From NCBI GenBank assembly GCA_023205875.1, contig CP060756.1:248001-312000 (forward strand): 64,000 bases of DNA. The letters run 5' to 3'. This document shows, in pieces, positions 29,839 to 39,502 of this stretch. The notes beneath the pieces were generated by a model. That model searched no databases. It saw only the letters and a list, made by a program, of their open reading frames with translations, and had not been told where the DNA came from. The position numbers and the translations under genes are program-made. Positions within the stretch are counted from its first letter, which is position 1. Every line of letters begins with the position of its first letter. The stretch comes from Chloropicon primus. Taxonomy: Eukaryota > Chlorophyta > Chloropicophyceae > Chloropicales > Chloropicaceae.

Positions 29839-32800
29839 ATGAATAGGTGAGAATTTCATTCTACATTGCATTTGGGTATTGGGTCCAAGGTGTATTGAAC
29901 TAACGAATTGGACTTTAAATTGTTTCAGGGCGTTTACCCCGAGGAAAGGGTTGAACGAGATCTTGCAGGACGAGGCCTTGTATCCGCGACGGTCGCCCTT
30001 GCCCTCGAGCAGCAAGAAGGGCTTTGTAGACGGTAAGGCGCTTTATGCGTGTCCCATTCTCTCTCCCTCCCTCTCTCTCTCTCTCTTGCTCTCTCTGTGC
30101 GATCCAACAAGGGACAGAACTCTGACGGGCTGCTTGCTTTGGTTGAACAGAGGAGACGAGGCAGATCGTGTTGTCGGAGGATCCCCACCAGGGTCTGCAG
30201 AACGGTGACATCGTTTACTTTTTGTCGGAGAGGAACGACCCGTATGTTGTGCGGAGCGTCCAGTCAGACCAGGCGGAGAGGGGCTCCCTTCATGCCTTCG
30301 CTCCCTGCGAGGACGGCAGCGTGGACGCCAGCCACCAGAGTTGCTACTTGGAGGTGGTCAGGGAAGGAAAATGGATCGGATTTCGATCCATGTACGCCCA
30401 GAACAAGTTTCTGCAAGCGCGGAGGAAGGGGATGGACAAGCTTTGCTTTTTCAATGCGAACTTTGGAACCTGGGAGCAGTTTGAACTCTTTCCTCAGGAC
30501 ACGGACGTGACCGTCTCGTGGAGCAGACTGAACTTGACCTTCCAGTCGAGGCGGCTCTCGCAGTTCCGGATCCAGGTGACCGTGTGCAGGGTGGGCCACT
30601 TCAGCGGCTCAAAGTCCCTCTTCGACCCGAAGCTGACCATGCTGAACTCCAAGGAGGACCAAAGGCAAGTCCTGACGCGGGTCTCCGACGTCATGGTCAA
30701 GGAGTGGGTCAAGTTCGTGGAAAACGAGATTCAGGAAAGGGAATCGACTGAGGAGAAGATCCAGCTGATGAGGAAGGACACGAAGCTTCTGCATCAGTGG
30801 ACGACGAACAGGCTGGTGGAACTGAAGGAGAGGGCAAGGGGGGATATTGGGATCCTTCAGGAGGCGCTGGACAAGACCAACGCTTACGCCAGGTTCAAGA
30901 AGCAGCAGCTCAAGGCCGCGGAGGATGATCTGAGGAGTCACTGCTTGGTGATCTTTGACGCGGTCAACAAGAGAAGGGACATGAAAAGCAAAGTCTCCTC
31001 GTTCGTTCTCTGGCAGAAGTACACTGCGAAGAACGCGCTGGAGCACTACACGGAGAGCCAAATGTCTCGGCTTCGGAGCAAGATACTCCTGAACTTTGTG
31101 TTTGGCAAGTGGCGTGGCCACACGATGGGCACGTTGCAATCCAACCGAACGGTTGCCGGGTTCCAGAGGAAGCAGGAAGACAAGCGAGCAAAGCTCGTGC
31201 TCAGAGAGTGGACCAGGGTCCACCTGCTGCGCAAGGAAGAAAACCATAGAGTCGCGCAATACTCGAGGCACATGCAATTAGTCAAGCTCAACACGTTGAT
31301 GTGCTCCTGGCTCGGGCTAGTAGCGTTCAGAAAGAAAGTAGAGGTTGGGCTCCGAATTCACAAGGGGTTGACCCAGCTGCACAACAAGCTCAAGCTTCAG
31401 AGAATCTTGTCGAATTGGAGGCACGCGACAGCAAAGAAGAGGTTCAACAACCACATTCTGGGCGCGTTCACCGTGAAGAGCGAGCAGAATAGACTGAGAA
31501 ACAGCTTCAACAAGCTTCGCTCGTATGTTCGGGGTCAGAAGCGCGTCCAGACATCCCTGGCCCTCTACTCGGCAAAGTGGCAAAGGCTCATGCACGCGAG
31601 AGTGTTCCAAAGTTGGGCCTTGGTTGCCAGCATCTCCAGCGAGATCGAGAACCAAAAGGCGGTTTACTTCACCCTGACGACGTTCCTGGTCAAGCCGTTT
31701 TTGCACTGGAGGAGGGCCATTAAACAGAAGAAGCGGCTTTCGTGCATGGGAGAGAACTTGAGGAGGCAGCACAAGACGCTGCTCCAGAGGAGGGTGCTGA
31801 TCTCTTGGAATCTCTTCGCGATCAAGGCTCTGGATTACAAATTCAAGCACAAGGTGATTGCCAGGGCGAACGCCCTCGCGACGTCAAGAAGGACCTTCGC
31901 GCTGTGGCACGACTTTTGCATGAGCAAGAATTGGAGCAACAGCCGCATGCAGATCCTGCAGAGGAAGCGGGACAGGTCCAACCTGAGAAAAACGTTCGAG
32001 TCGTGGGTGTACCACGTGGAAGAGAGGGAGAGAAGTGTCTCGGAGTTCGTGCAGAAGGCCCAAAGGGCCAAAATGCGGTTCTGCCTCTCGAAATGGAGGG
32101 ACCTGCCTCACCTGAACAGGGAGAAGTCTTTGAGGAAGGACGTGCACCACAAGATGACGCAGCTTTGTCAGAAGAGGAAGCTCGCGAGAATTTTGAAAGT
32201 CTGGGCAGACCTTCGCTCGGAAGCAAAGCGCATGGAGAGAATTTTGGAGGTTCTCACCAGGCACTCACAAAGGAGGGCTACCCACAAATTCTTTTCACGG
32301 TGGAGGGAGAGTTGCAAAGACAAGCTCCTCTTCCACGAGAGGTCCCTGCAAAGGATGTCGCTGCAGAGGCTGAGGACCTTCTTTGCCTCGTGGCTGAACA
32401 TCGTGCTGTCTCACAATGAGAAGAGGAGTCTGTTCGAAAGGTGTCGCAGAAGGCTGAACAAGCTGACGTTGTCCCACTGCCTCGCAAAGTGGAAGGCCTA
32501 CAAGGAAGTGTCGTGCGTGCAGAGAAAGTTCGCCATGCAAATCAGGGACAAGATGGACGGGTCTTTGAGGCGGGCCGCTTTTCACGCCTGGATCGATATC
32601 CTTCTGGAGCAGAGGCAGTCCACCGAGCTGGTTGAGAAACTTGTGAGGAGGTTCTCTCACAAGCTGCTCACGAGGATCTTCCTGGAGTGGAGGGCCGGGA
32701 TCAAGCTCTTGGTCCACTATCGCAACACCGTGGTCCGCTTCAACAGGCGGTCGAACCAAAGGATGCTGAACGATGTCTTGGCCGAGTGGGTTCACATCGT

Positions 32801-33965
32801 GAGGCAGAGAAGGGTCTTGAGAAGATCCCAGGCCCTGCTGGAGTCCCGGCTGAGAAGGAGGAAGCTGTTCCGCTCGTTCGTCGAGTGGTGCGCCTGGGTT
32901 CGGGGGAAGATCAGGGACAAGGCCAGGGTGGGCGCGGTGCGTGGAAAGAGGGACGGCCGGATCAAGAGGCACGTCTTCGTGGCGCTCGCGGAGTACGCCT
33001 GGCGCAAGCGGTCCACGCAGCTCAAGGTCGACAGATCGCTGATCGCCCTGAAGCAAAAGGCACTGAGGCGAACCTTCTGCTCTTGGATTGGCACGGTGGT
33101 TCACGCCAGGAGACTGAACATTGTTTGCAACAGGCTCCTGGAGAGGCAAGCCTTTATCTCCAAGTCGAGGGCCTTCGACTTGTGGGTGAGCAGAATTCAC
33201 AAGAAGAGCGAGTCCCTCTCCAACATCCGACGGTGCGTGAAGCGAAAGCAGGTGTCCCTGAACTTCTTCCTGTCCTGGTATTGGGATGCGCTGGACGACG
33301 ACGTCCAGTTCACCCTAACGAACATTCTGCACAACGCCGCGCCTTCGGACACGTTCGTGGGGAGGGACTACAAGCCCCTCTTCAAGAGCGAGTCGCCGGT
33401 GATGCCCAGAAGCAGGCAAAGCCCCAAGGGGGGTTTCGACCTGACGCTCAACCCCCTTGCGTCCAAGAACCTCTTGCCGAGGCTGAACGCGGAGAGCATC
33501 CAGGTCTCGCCCGAAGAAATCCCCGTGAGGAGCCAGGAGCCCTCGGAGGTCCTGGCAGCCTCTCCGTCCTTCCGGGAGTCCGAGGGGGAGACCGAGTCGT
33601 CGGAGGAGACCGAGTCGTCGGGGGAGGCCGAGGGACTCCGGGGGGGCGCGACCCCCTTGAAGGGAACCCCTCCCGGCCTGGAAAGGCTGTCCATCCCCCT
33701 CGGAGCCGATGAGCTTGGGCTGGAGAGCTCCGCGGTCTCCGTGGGCCTTGCGGAGCTGCTCCAAGACGAGGACGAAGCCTTCCTCGAGGAGTTCAACTCC
33801 CCTGTCGGCTCGCTGGTCACGACCCCGGTGGCCTCCCGGCTCGCCTCCCCCCTGGCCTCCCCCTTCAGGGGCAAGAGCAGGGCCAAGAAGATCGAGAAGT
33901 TCGTCACGTCCTTGGACGACGAGGTCTCCCTGCGGTTGGGCCCCGAGCAGACCGACGACCCGTGA
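29839..33965 (+). CDS. SFI1: SFI1-like centrin-binding repeat protein with N-terminal fascin-like domain, two introns
   Basis: Exons 29839-29846, 29929-30032 and 30151-33965; 1308 residues. Intron 1 (82 nt) is GTGAGA...TTTCAG with a CTAAC branch-like site near 29909; intron 2 (118 nt) is GTAAGG...GAACAG. Reading across gives MNRAFTPRKGLNEIL...KKGFVDEETRQIVLSEDP. Residues about 45-160 look like a fascin-type beta-trefoil (GKWIGFRSMYAQNKFLQARR, then LCFFNANFGTWEQFEL). Residues about 320-1085 contain some 24 repeats of about 32 residues centred on an L/F-x-x-W motif (FVLWQKY, FGKWRGH, LREWTRV, LSNWRHA, LSKWRDL, FSRWRES, FLEWRAG), the Sfi1 repeat that binds centrin at spindle poles and basal bodies. 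The tail is acidic and Ser/Pro-rich. The start is the only ATG that makes use of the first splice donor. Confidence 0.85.
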
Positions 33966-34377
33966 GGACAAAAGCGTAAGCGAAAGCGTACTATATATAA
34001 TAAACGTTTGCTTTTTGTGCGTTTTGGGTGCGTACGCGTATCTCTCTCTCTCTCTCCCTCTCTCTCTCTCCATACTTATGGAGTCATCGAGTCATCCATA
34101 CTTATGGAGGACAAGGACTCCGTCCGTTATCCCCAGCCTCCTGGCCTGTCCCATCAGTAAATTTTTGGGAGCGGGATCTTCCCGCGAATTTTGATCTCCA
34201 GCCAAGCAAAAAGGAAAGCGAGGAAAGCGGACGTCGTCGTCGTCGACGGGGCGTTGCGTTTTTTTTTTGTTCAGCTAGACGGACCCGGACCGGAGAAGCG
34301 CTTGCGGTCGTCCTCGACTTCTTGCCGTGCTTCCGTGCGAGCCCTTGGCCTCGGGAATCATTTTTGGTGGCGAGGGC
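33966..34377 (+). other. Intergenic region between SFI1-like and CNNM genes
   Basis: About 410 bp, tandem genes. ACTATATATAATAAACG (33990-34006) is the probable poly(A) region of the SFI1-like gene. (TC)n at about 34040-34070 and a direct repeat of CATACTTATGGAG (34071-34083 and 34098-34110) follow; a T-tract lies near 34260. No gene. Confidence 0.5.
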
Positions 34378-35895
34378 ATGGAGGTCGACGAGCCCCCGTT
34401 ACGCCTGGAGATGGAGGAGGAGAGGATTCCTGCGTCCTCGCCGGAGTTCTGGGTGTTCATGGGCATCTGCATCGCTCTCGTGCTGTTCGCGGGCCTCATG
34501 AGCGGCCTGACGCTGGGCTTGCTGAGTTTCGAGGAGGTCGACCTCCTCGTGCTGATAAAGAGCGGGACGGAGAGGCAGAAGAGGCACGCGAAGCGCATCA
34601 TGACGGTGTTCCAGAGCCAGCACTGGCTCCTCGTGACGCTCCTCCTGTGCAACGCCGTGGCCATGGAGGCCCTCCCCATCTTTCTGAACAAGATCTCGAA
34701 CGAGGTGGTGGCCATCGCGGTGTCCGTCACCGCGGTCCTGTTCTTCGGGGAGATCTTCCCCCAGTCCCTGTGCAAGAAGTTCGGGCTCTCCATCGGAAGC
34801 AGCTTCTCGCCCATGGTCAAGGTGCTGATGTACGCCACGGCGATCATCTCGTACCCCCTCTCCAAGTTCTTGGACTACATGATAGGGAAGAACCACGCCG
34901 GGCTGATGAAGAGGAAGCAGCTCGAGGCGCTGGTGGAGTTCCACGGCACGGTGGAGGGCAAGGGCGGCGAGCTCAGCGGGGACGAGGTGAAGATCATCAC
35001 GGGGGCCCTGAGCCTTTCCAACAAGCCGGCCTTCATGGCGATGACGCCGCTGTCGATCAGCTTCATGCTGCCGAGCGACACGGTCCTGGACAGGGCGGTC
35101 ATCAAGAGCATCGTGGAGTCCGGCTACTCCAGGATCCCGATTCACGTCCCGGGCAGGAGGGAGGACATCATTGGCCTCATCATCGCCAAGGAGCTCCTGC
35201 TCCTGGACCCGGACGACGAAGTTCCGGTGCTCTCGACTCAGGTCAAGCTCTACTCCCTGCCGAGAATGGACGCGAGCATCTCGATGTACGACGTCTTGAA
35301 CATCTTCCAGACGGGCAAGTCCCACATGGCCGTGCTGACCTACACCGGAGGAAGCCAGGAGATCGACTGCGCCATCGACAACAACTTCAGGTGGGGAAAG
35401 GGTGGCTCCGCGAGCCCAAGCCCGGTGACGAACCCGGGAAGGAGGAGGCATGGGTCGAAGGACGAGGGGGAGGATGCTGAAGACGTGGGCCTGCTGAACG
35501 GCGCGGCCAGCAACGAGCCCTCCGGGTACAACTCGGACATCACCTCGTCTCCGGTGTACAACAAGCCGAGGGTGTTCTACAACAGCGCCGGGGAAGCGGG
35601 CCCTGGGGTCATCGGCATCATCACGATCGAGGACGTTCTCGAGGAGCTCCTTCAGGAGGAGATCGTGGACGAGACGGACAAGTACGTGGATAACCTGAGG
35701 AGCCAGGCCAGGGACGAGCGCAAGCTCATCAAGGACCTCCACCCGAGCCTCCAGAGGCTTGTCCTGGACAGCGAGGCCATGACCTCATACCTCATTCCCA
35801 TCATCCAGGAGCAGAACGAGCTACTGAGGAGCCAGAAGAGGCAGGCGAAGCAGAGCCTTCGGACGGCGCAGCAAGTGATTGATGTGAATCTGTAG
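34378..35895 (+). CDS. CNNM/CorC-type (DUF21-CBS) membrane transporter
   Basis: A 505-residue protein of the CNNM family (plant CBSDUF, yeast Mam3, bacterial CorB/C), linked to Mg2+ and other divalent metal transport. The DUF21 core (about residues 20-190) has FWVFMGICIALVLFAGLMSG, LTLGLLSFEEVDLLVL, WLLVTLLLCNAVAMEALPIF and ITVTAVLF-like helices with the hallmark GEIFPQSLC. The CBS pair follows: MTPLSISFMLPSDTVLDRAV with SGYSRIPIHVPGRREDIIGL, then a second CBS interrupted by a low-complexity insert (about residues 330-410) and closing GVIGIITIEDVLEELLQEEI. Start: ATG at 34378 (MEVDEPPL). TGTAA at about 35930 is a likely poly(A) signal. All family landmarks are present; the ion is inferred. 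Confidence 0.93.
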   Translation: MEVDEPPLRLEMEEERIPASSPEFWVFMGICIALVLFAGLMSGLTLGLLSFEEVDLLVLIKSGTERQKRHAKRIMTVFQSQHWLLVTLLLCNAVAMEALPIFLNKISNEVVAIAVSVTAVLFFGEIFPQSLCKKFGLSIGSSFSPMVKVLMYATAIISYPLSKFLDYMIGKNHAGLMKRKQLEALVEFHGTVEGKGGELSGDEVKIITGALSLSNKPAFMAMTPLSISFMLPSDTVLDRAVIKSIVESGYSRIPIHVPGRREDIIGLIIAKELLLLDPDDEVPVLSTQVKLYSLPRMDASISMYDVLNIFQTGKSHMAVLTYTGGSQEIDCAIDNNFRWGKGGSASPSPVTNPGRRRHGSKDEGEDAEDVGLLNGAASNEPSGYNSDITSSPVYNKPRVFYNSAGEAGPGVIGIITIEDVLEELLQEEIVDETDKYVDNLRSQARDERKLIKDLHPSLQRLVLDSEAMTSYLIPIIQEQNELLRSQKRQAKQSLRTAQQVIDVNL

Positions 35896-35966
35896 ATCTC
35901 GCGAGATGTATGATACAAGAGTGTTTGTTTTGTAATATTAACGTGCTTCCCTCGGGGCGCGGCGAC

Positions 35967-36820
35967 TCACACCACGCTGTGGTTGGAAGCCGTCCTTTCC
36001 ACCACCTCGACACTCTCGGCCCCTTCGTCGTACCTCCTGGAGCACGCCTGGACGAGCTTGACCACGAGAACGTAGCAAAGGCCGCAGAGGGAACCGATCG
36101 TGAGGCTGCTCTGGAGGTCCAGGTCGACGAAAACCACGCACAGGATCGTCGCCATCCAAGTGATGCGCAGGAAGTCGAAGGAGAGGTCGAGGGCAGGGGG
36201 GACCTGCTCGTCGCTCAAGTACACCTGCGGCGTCAGAGGCTCGTGCAAGTCCGGGACCGGCATCTCCTCCAGGTCAGGAAGGTTTCGAATCGTGGCCTTG
36301 CAGATGTCGCACTCCAGAGACCCCTTCACCGAGGCCCACTTCACCGCACACGCCTTGTGGCGGAGGGCTATGTCTCCCTTGCACTGGCACTGCAGCGTTA
36401 TCGCCTGGCGGAGGTCGAGCGAGAGGAAAGAAAAAGAAAAGAGTTTGCAGTGCGCGCGTCAGCAAAGGGTGCGAGTGGCAAAAGAAGAAGAAGAAGACCC
36501 ACCTCCCCGCTCGCAAAGTCCTCCTCCGTCAGTGGCTCCAAGCAAATCAAGCACTTCATCGCGTCGTCCTCCTTGTCCCTCGCCCCAACGCTGCTGCTGA
36601 GCTTTCGGCTCAGCGCGCGAAAGAGCCCCACGAGGTTCTCCTTCTCCCCCTCCACGACGCCCCCTCTTTTGCCCTTGCCCCCACCGCCCCCCTTGTGCCT
36701 TGCCCCTCCCCCGTTCACCTCGACGTCGCCCTCGCCTGCCATGCCGCTACTGTCCGGCCCGGCGTAGAGCGCTTCCCCCTCGTCCCCCTCCCCCTCCTCG
36801 CGCCTTCGCCTCGACGCCAT
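35967..36820 (-). CDS. RING-CH (MARCH-type) membrane E3 ubiquitin ligase, one intron
   Basis: Exons 36820-36503 and 36404-35967, 251 residues. The 98-nt intron (GTGGGT...GCCAG) falls inside the RING-CH finger, joining ...FASGE to AITLQCQC.... The completed finger has Cys90, Cys93, Cys112, Cys114, His122, Cys125, Cys138 and Cys141 in C4HC3 order with Trp129, the RING-CH pattern. The finger ends LECDICKATIRNL. After a proline-rich stretch come two transmembrane helices (ITWMATILCVVFVDLDL and LTIGSLCGLCYVLVVKLV). The N-terminal 85 residues are acidic, Gly-rich and likely disordered. Such ligases act on membrane proteins in the endomembrane system. Neither exon alone shows the full domain. Its 3' end is 71 bp from the convergent CNNM stop. 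Confidence 0.88.
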
Positions 36821-37163
36821 CGTCGTCCTCTCCTCCCGATCAAACAACCCGTCTCCACCAACGCAGAGCCCCGGCGTTATCTTTCTGAAAGCCGTTACAC
36901 TCCGAAATCTTGGGTCACACTTTACGGACGGGCTTTCAAGATGAAGGACTCGGCTCGGGAGTTGTGGATGGGCGAAGGTGTCGGTGAGAGCCTGACTGGA
37001 AGGAGATCCCTCGATGGAGAACTATCGAATAAATTACTGTATATATATATGTCTATGTATATTACTATCATGCTGACAGCAGCGGAACCTTTTTCGCGGT
37101 CGCCAAGAGGGCGGGGTGCGTCGACAAGAACAAGAACGAGCACTGCTTTGCTGCTGCTTCATG
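36821..37163. other. Tandem intergenic region, RING-CH upstream and MgtE downstream
   Basis: About 340 bp on the 5' side of the RING-CH gene and the 3' side of the MgtE gene. AT-rich near 37020-37075 with a TATATATATATG run. No gene recognised. Confidence 0.5.
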
Positions 37164-38097
37164 CTACATGTCCCCAATAACGTATTTAGCGATGAAAAAG
37201 TAGATCAGTAAACCGGTCGCATCCACGATGGTCGTCATGAGGGGCGCCGCGGTCACCGCTGGGTTCAGCCTCAGCCTCTGGGCCAGGAGTGGCAGGGCCA
37301 CGCCCAACGTGTTGGCCCACAAGGATATGATCTTGGAGGGAAAAGAATCAGGAGGTCAGTCTTGAGGTCAGTCTTCGAGGCACCATCCTCGAGCGCGAGA
37401 GGCGTCTCTTACCGGTAAGGACACTGCCACGGTCAGGGCGACCTTGGGCTCGAAGCCTGGGTATATGAAAGAGAAAGTGAAGACTCCGCAGCCCAGCATG
37501 CAACCCATCAGCGTCCCCGCCAGCCCCTCCTTGGCGGTGGCGAGGAGGTAGTCCTTTTGGGTTATCTCCCCCAAAGATATCGCCCTGGAAGAGGTGCGCG
37601 AGGAAGAACAAGGGGTGAGTCAGAATCGATTCGATGGGACACTCGCGAGATCCCTCAAGCTCCTTGCCACTGCGTCTGTGTGTGCCTGCTCTCACCTTAT
37701 GATTGTGGTGACTGACTGTGATCCAGAGTTGCCACCGTGGCCTATCAGGAGGGGGACGAAGTAAGACAGCGCCACCTGCTTTCTCAGGAGCTCCTCGAAC
37801 TGCTCCACTACGACGGTCGACATCATGAGCCCGAAGAAGAAGAAGATCAGCCAGCCCATCCTCGAACGTATTGTGGACTCGATATCCTCATCCCTTCGAT
37901 TTCCAAACGAATAAAACAAGGTTCGCGTTTACGCGCTGGTGGTTAGTCGAGCTGCGCGCGCGCGGCAAAACAATTCGAGGGGCATGCGGCGCCCCCTCCC
38001 CGATTGACCAGGCGTCGTACCTGTAGCTGGACCTCTTGCCCTTGTCCTTCCCCGCTTGTGCCTCGCCAGCCTCGTCCAGCTCAGTGTACAGAGTCAT
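37164..38097 (-). CDS. MgtE/SLC41-type Mg2+ transporter, single membrane domain, four exons
   Basis: Exons 38097-38021, 37893-37696, 37584-37413 and 37331-37164; 204 residues. Introns of 127, 111 and 81 nt begin GTACGA, GTGAGA and GTAAGA and end in AG; phases are consistent at every junction (S-S-Y-R|D-E-D-I, T-I-I-R|A-I-S-L, V-S-L-P|I-I-S-L-W). The spliced protein has the MgtE hallmarks FVPLLIGHGGNSGSQSVTTI and LNPAVTAAPLMTTIVDATGL, with about five membrane helices (GWLIFFFFGLMMSTVVVEQF first). One MgtE domain without the bacterial N and CBS domains would have to dimerise to form the pore; many eukaryotic SLC41 proteins carry two. A further upstream exon is possible but not seen. It ends YFFIAKYVIGDM. 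Confidence 0.88.
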
Positions 38098-38657
38098 AGC
38101 GAAACGGCCCCGTTCTCAGTCTTTGCTACGACAAAGGTCTTATCTTTCCGGAGACCATTTTTTCAGGTCTTTGAGGCCCTCGTGCCTGGCTTCCCTCTCC
38201 GCCCTCTCGGTCCCTCGACGCGCCTTGGGGTCTGCGCTGGCACTCCGTCGACAACTCCCTCTGCGTCGCCCGCTGAACGGAAACGTCAGGAGGATCATCA
38301 TCTGGAGATCAAAAGAGGGAGCTGGAGGTGGAGGACATGGCGAGGGTGGTGGACAAGGAGGGAGGGGAGGGCAATGAGGGCCAGGGGCCTTCTCACTCCC
38401 TCGCCTTCGCCTTCGCCTTCGCCTTCTCCCCCCTGGTGATCTTGATCTCTTGCTTTGCTTTTGAGAAAGAGGAGAGGATGGATGGTGGGGGCAAGCCTTT
38501 GGGGGCAAGGGGTCGTGCAGGAAGGCCTTAAAGGCGATCGCACCCAGGCAACCTTGTTTGGATGCCGTGCCCCTGAATTCGGGTCTCCCAAAGCGGTTTT
38601 CATTAGAAAAAGTCAACACAACACGTCACAAAACGCAGTTTGCGCAAACCGTTATTG
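38098..38657. other. Intergenic region between MgtE and MYND genes
   Basis: About 560 bp, low complexity, with a (CGCCTT)n array at about 38401-38428 and GGAGG repeats near 38305-38375. It could hold the MgtE promoter; I found no convincing upstream exon. Confidence 0.4.
38398..38430. repeat. (CGCCTT)n hexanucleotide microsatellite
   Basis: Five tandem copies of TTCGCC/CGCCTT in the region upstream of the MgtE gene. Confidence 0.85.
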
Positions 38658-39314
38658 TTATTTGCGGCAGGACTTGCTGTGCGAGGCCTTCCAGTCTCGC
38701 TTCTGGCACGCGGCAGAGCAGTAGAATGCGAGGCGGCAGCGACTGCACCTGTATCTGGTGCCCTTGTGCCCGCAGAACTGGCAGTGCCTCTCCATGTTCG
38801 CATGGGCGATGTCGTCGGGAAGCTTTGCGACGCAGCGGCGAGGGTCCTCCCCGGCCGCCTCCCCCCCCGCTGCTGCTGACCGCGAGGGCCTGTGGTTGAT
38901 GGACTGGAGCTGGCTCGGATGGACCCCAATGTTCGTGGCCGCCCTCCGCCTCAGCTCCTCGATGAGCCCGGGATTCTTCGCGAGCTCCTCGTTCAGGTTG
39001 AACCCAGACCCCGGCCGGTAGCACGCCGGGAGGTCGGTGATGTCCTCCGTGCCGTTGTCCGCGCAACCCGCGAGGAACGCGCTCGCCGGCTTTGGCCTCG
39101 CCTTCAACTCCCCGAAGATCTTGTTCTTCTCGCCGTAGTAGTTCAGAACCTCCCGCAGGTTCGGCCCCTTCGAAGGATCCCTGCAAGGGATCTGGTTGAA
39201 TAACTTATCGCTCGCTCTCTCCGCCCTCCTCCTCTCTCGTATCGCCTCCTCGCACGCCCGAACGAGCTCGCTCTCGGTCATGCCCTCCCTCGCGCTGGCC
39301 TCCGACCCCGCCAT
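38658..39314 (-). CDS. MYND zinc-finger protein
   Basis: A 218-residue protein. The C-terminal MYND finger has Cys178, Cys181, Cys190, Cys193, Cys199, Cys203, His212 and Cys216 (CQFC...CSRC...YCS..CQ..DW..H...C), a protein-interaction zinc fold. The N-terminal 170 residues contain a helical, Arg/Glu-rich segment (ACEEAIRERRRAERASDKLF), a conserved-looking NLREVLNYYGEKNKIFGELK and LAKNPGLIEELRRRAATNIG, with no SET domain, so it is not a SMYD methyltransferase. Start: ATG of MAGSEAS. Partners and function unknown; a role in protein-protein contacts is all the family supports. Confidence 0.85.
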   Translation of the reverse strand: MAGSEASAREGMTESELVRACEEAIRERRRAERASDKLFNQIPCRDPSKGPNLREVLNYYGEKNKIFGELKARPKPASAFLAGCADNGTEDITDLPACYRPGSGFNLNEELAKNPGLIEELRRRAATNIGVHPSQLQSINHRPSRSAAAGGEAAGEDPRRCVAKLPDDIAHANMERHCQFCGHKGTRYRCSRCRLAFYCSAACQKRDWKASHSKSCRK

Positions 39315-39502
39315 CGCAACAAGAGCAACAAGAGCGCTGCGTGCTTCCTTCTCTCTGGCCTCCGCCGTTTCGTTTTGAGCGTTAGCGTTAGAGCTCAAAA
39401 AAATTGAAGTTTCTGGCCTCTTGCTTCTTTGCGGGTTGGGTTGGGTTGGATGATTACGATACGATTACGATTACGATTGTTGTTACATGATGCCTGAATG
39501 GT

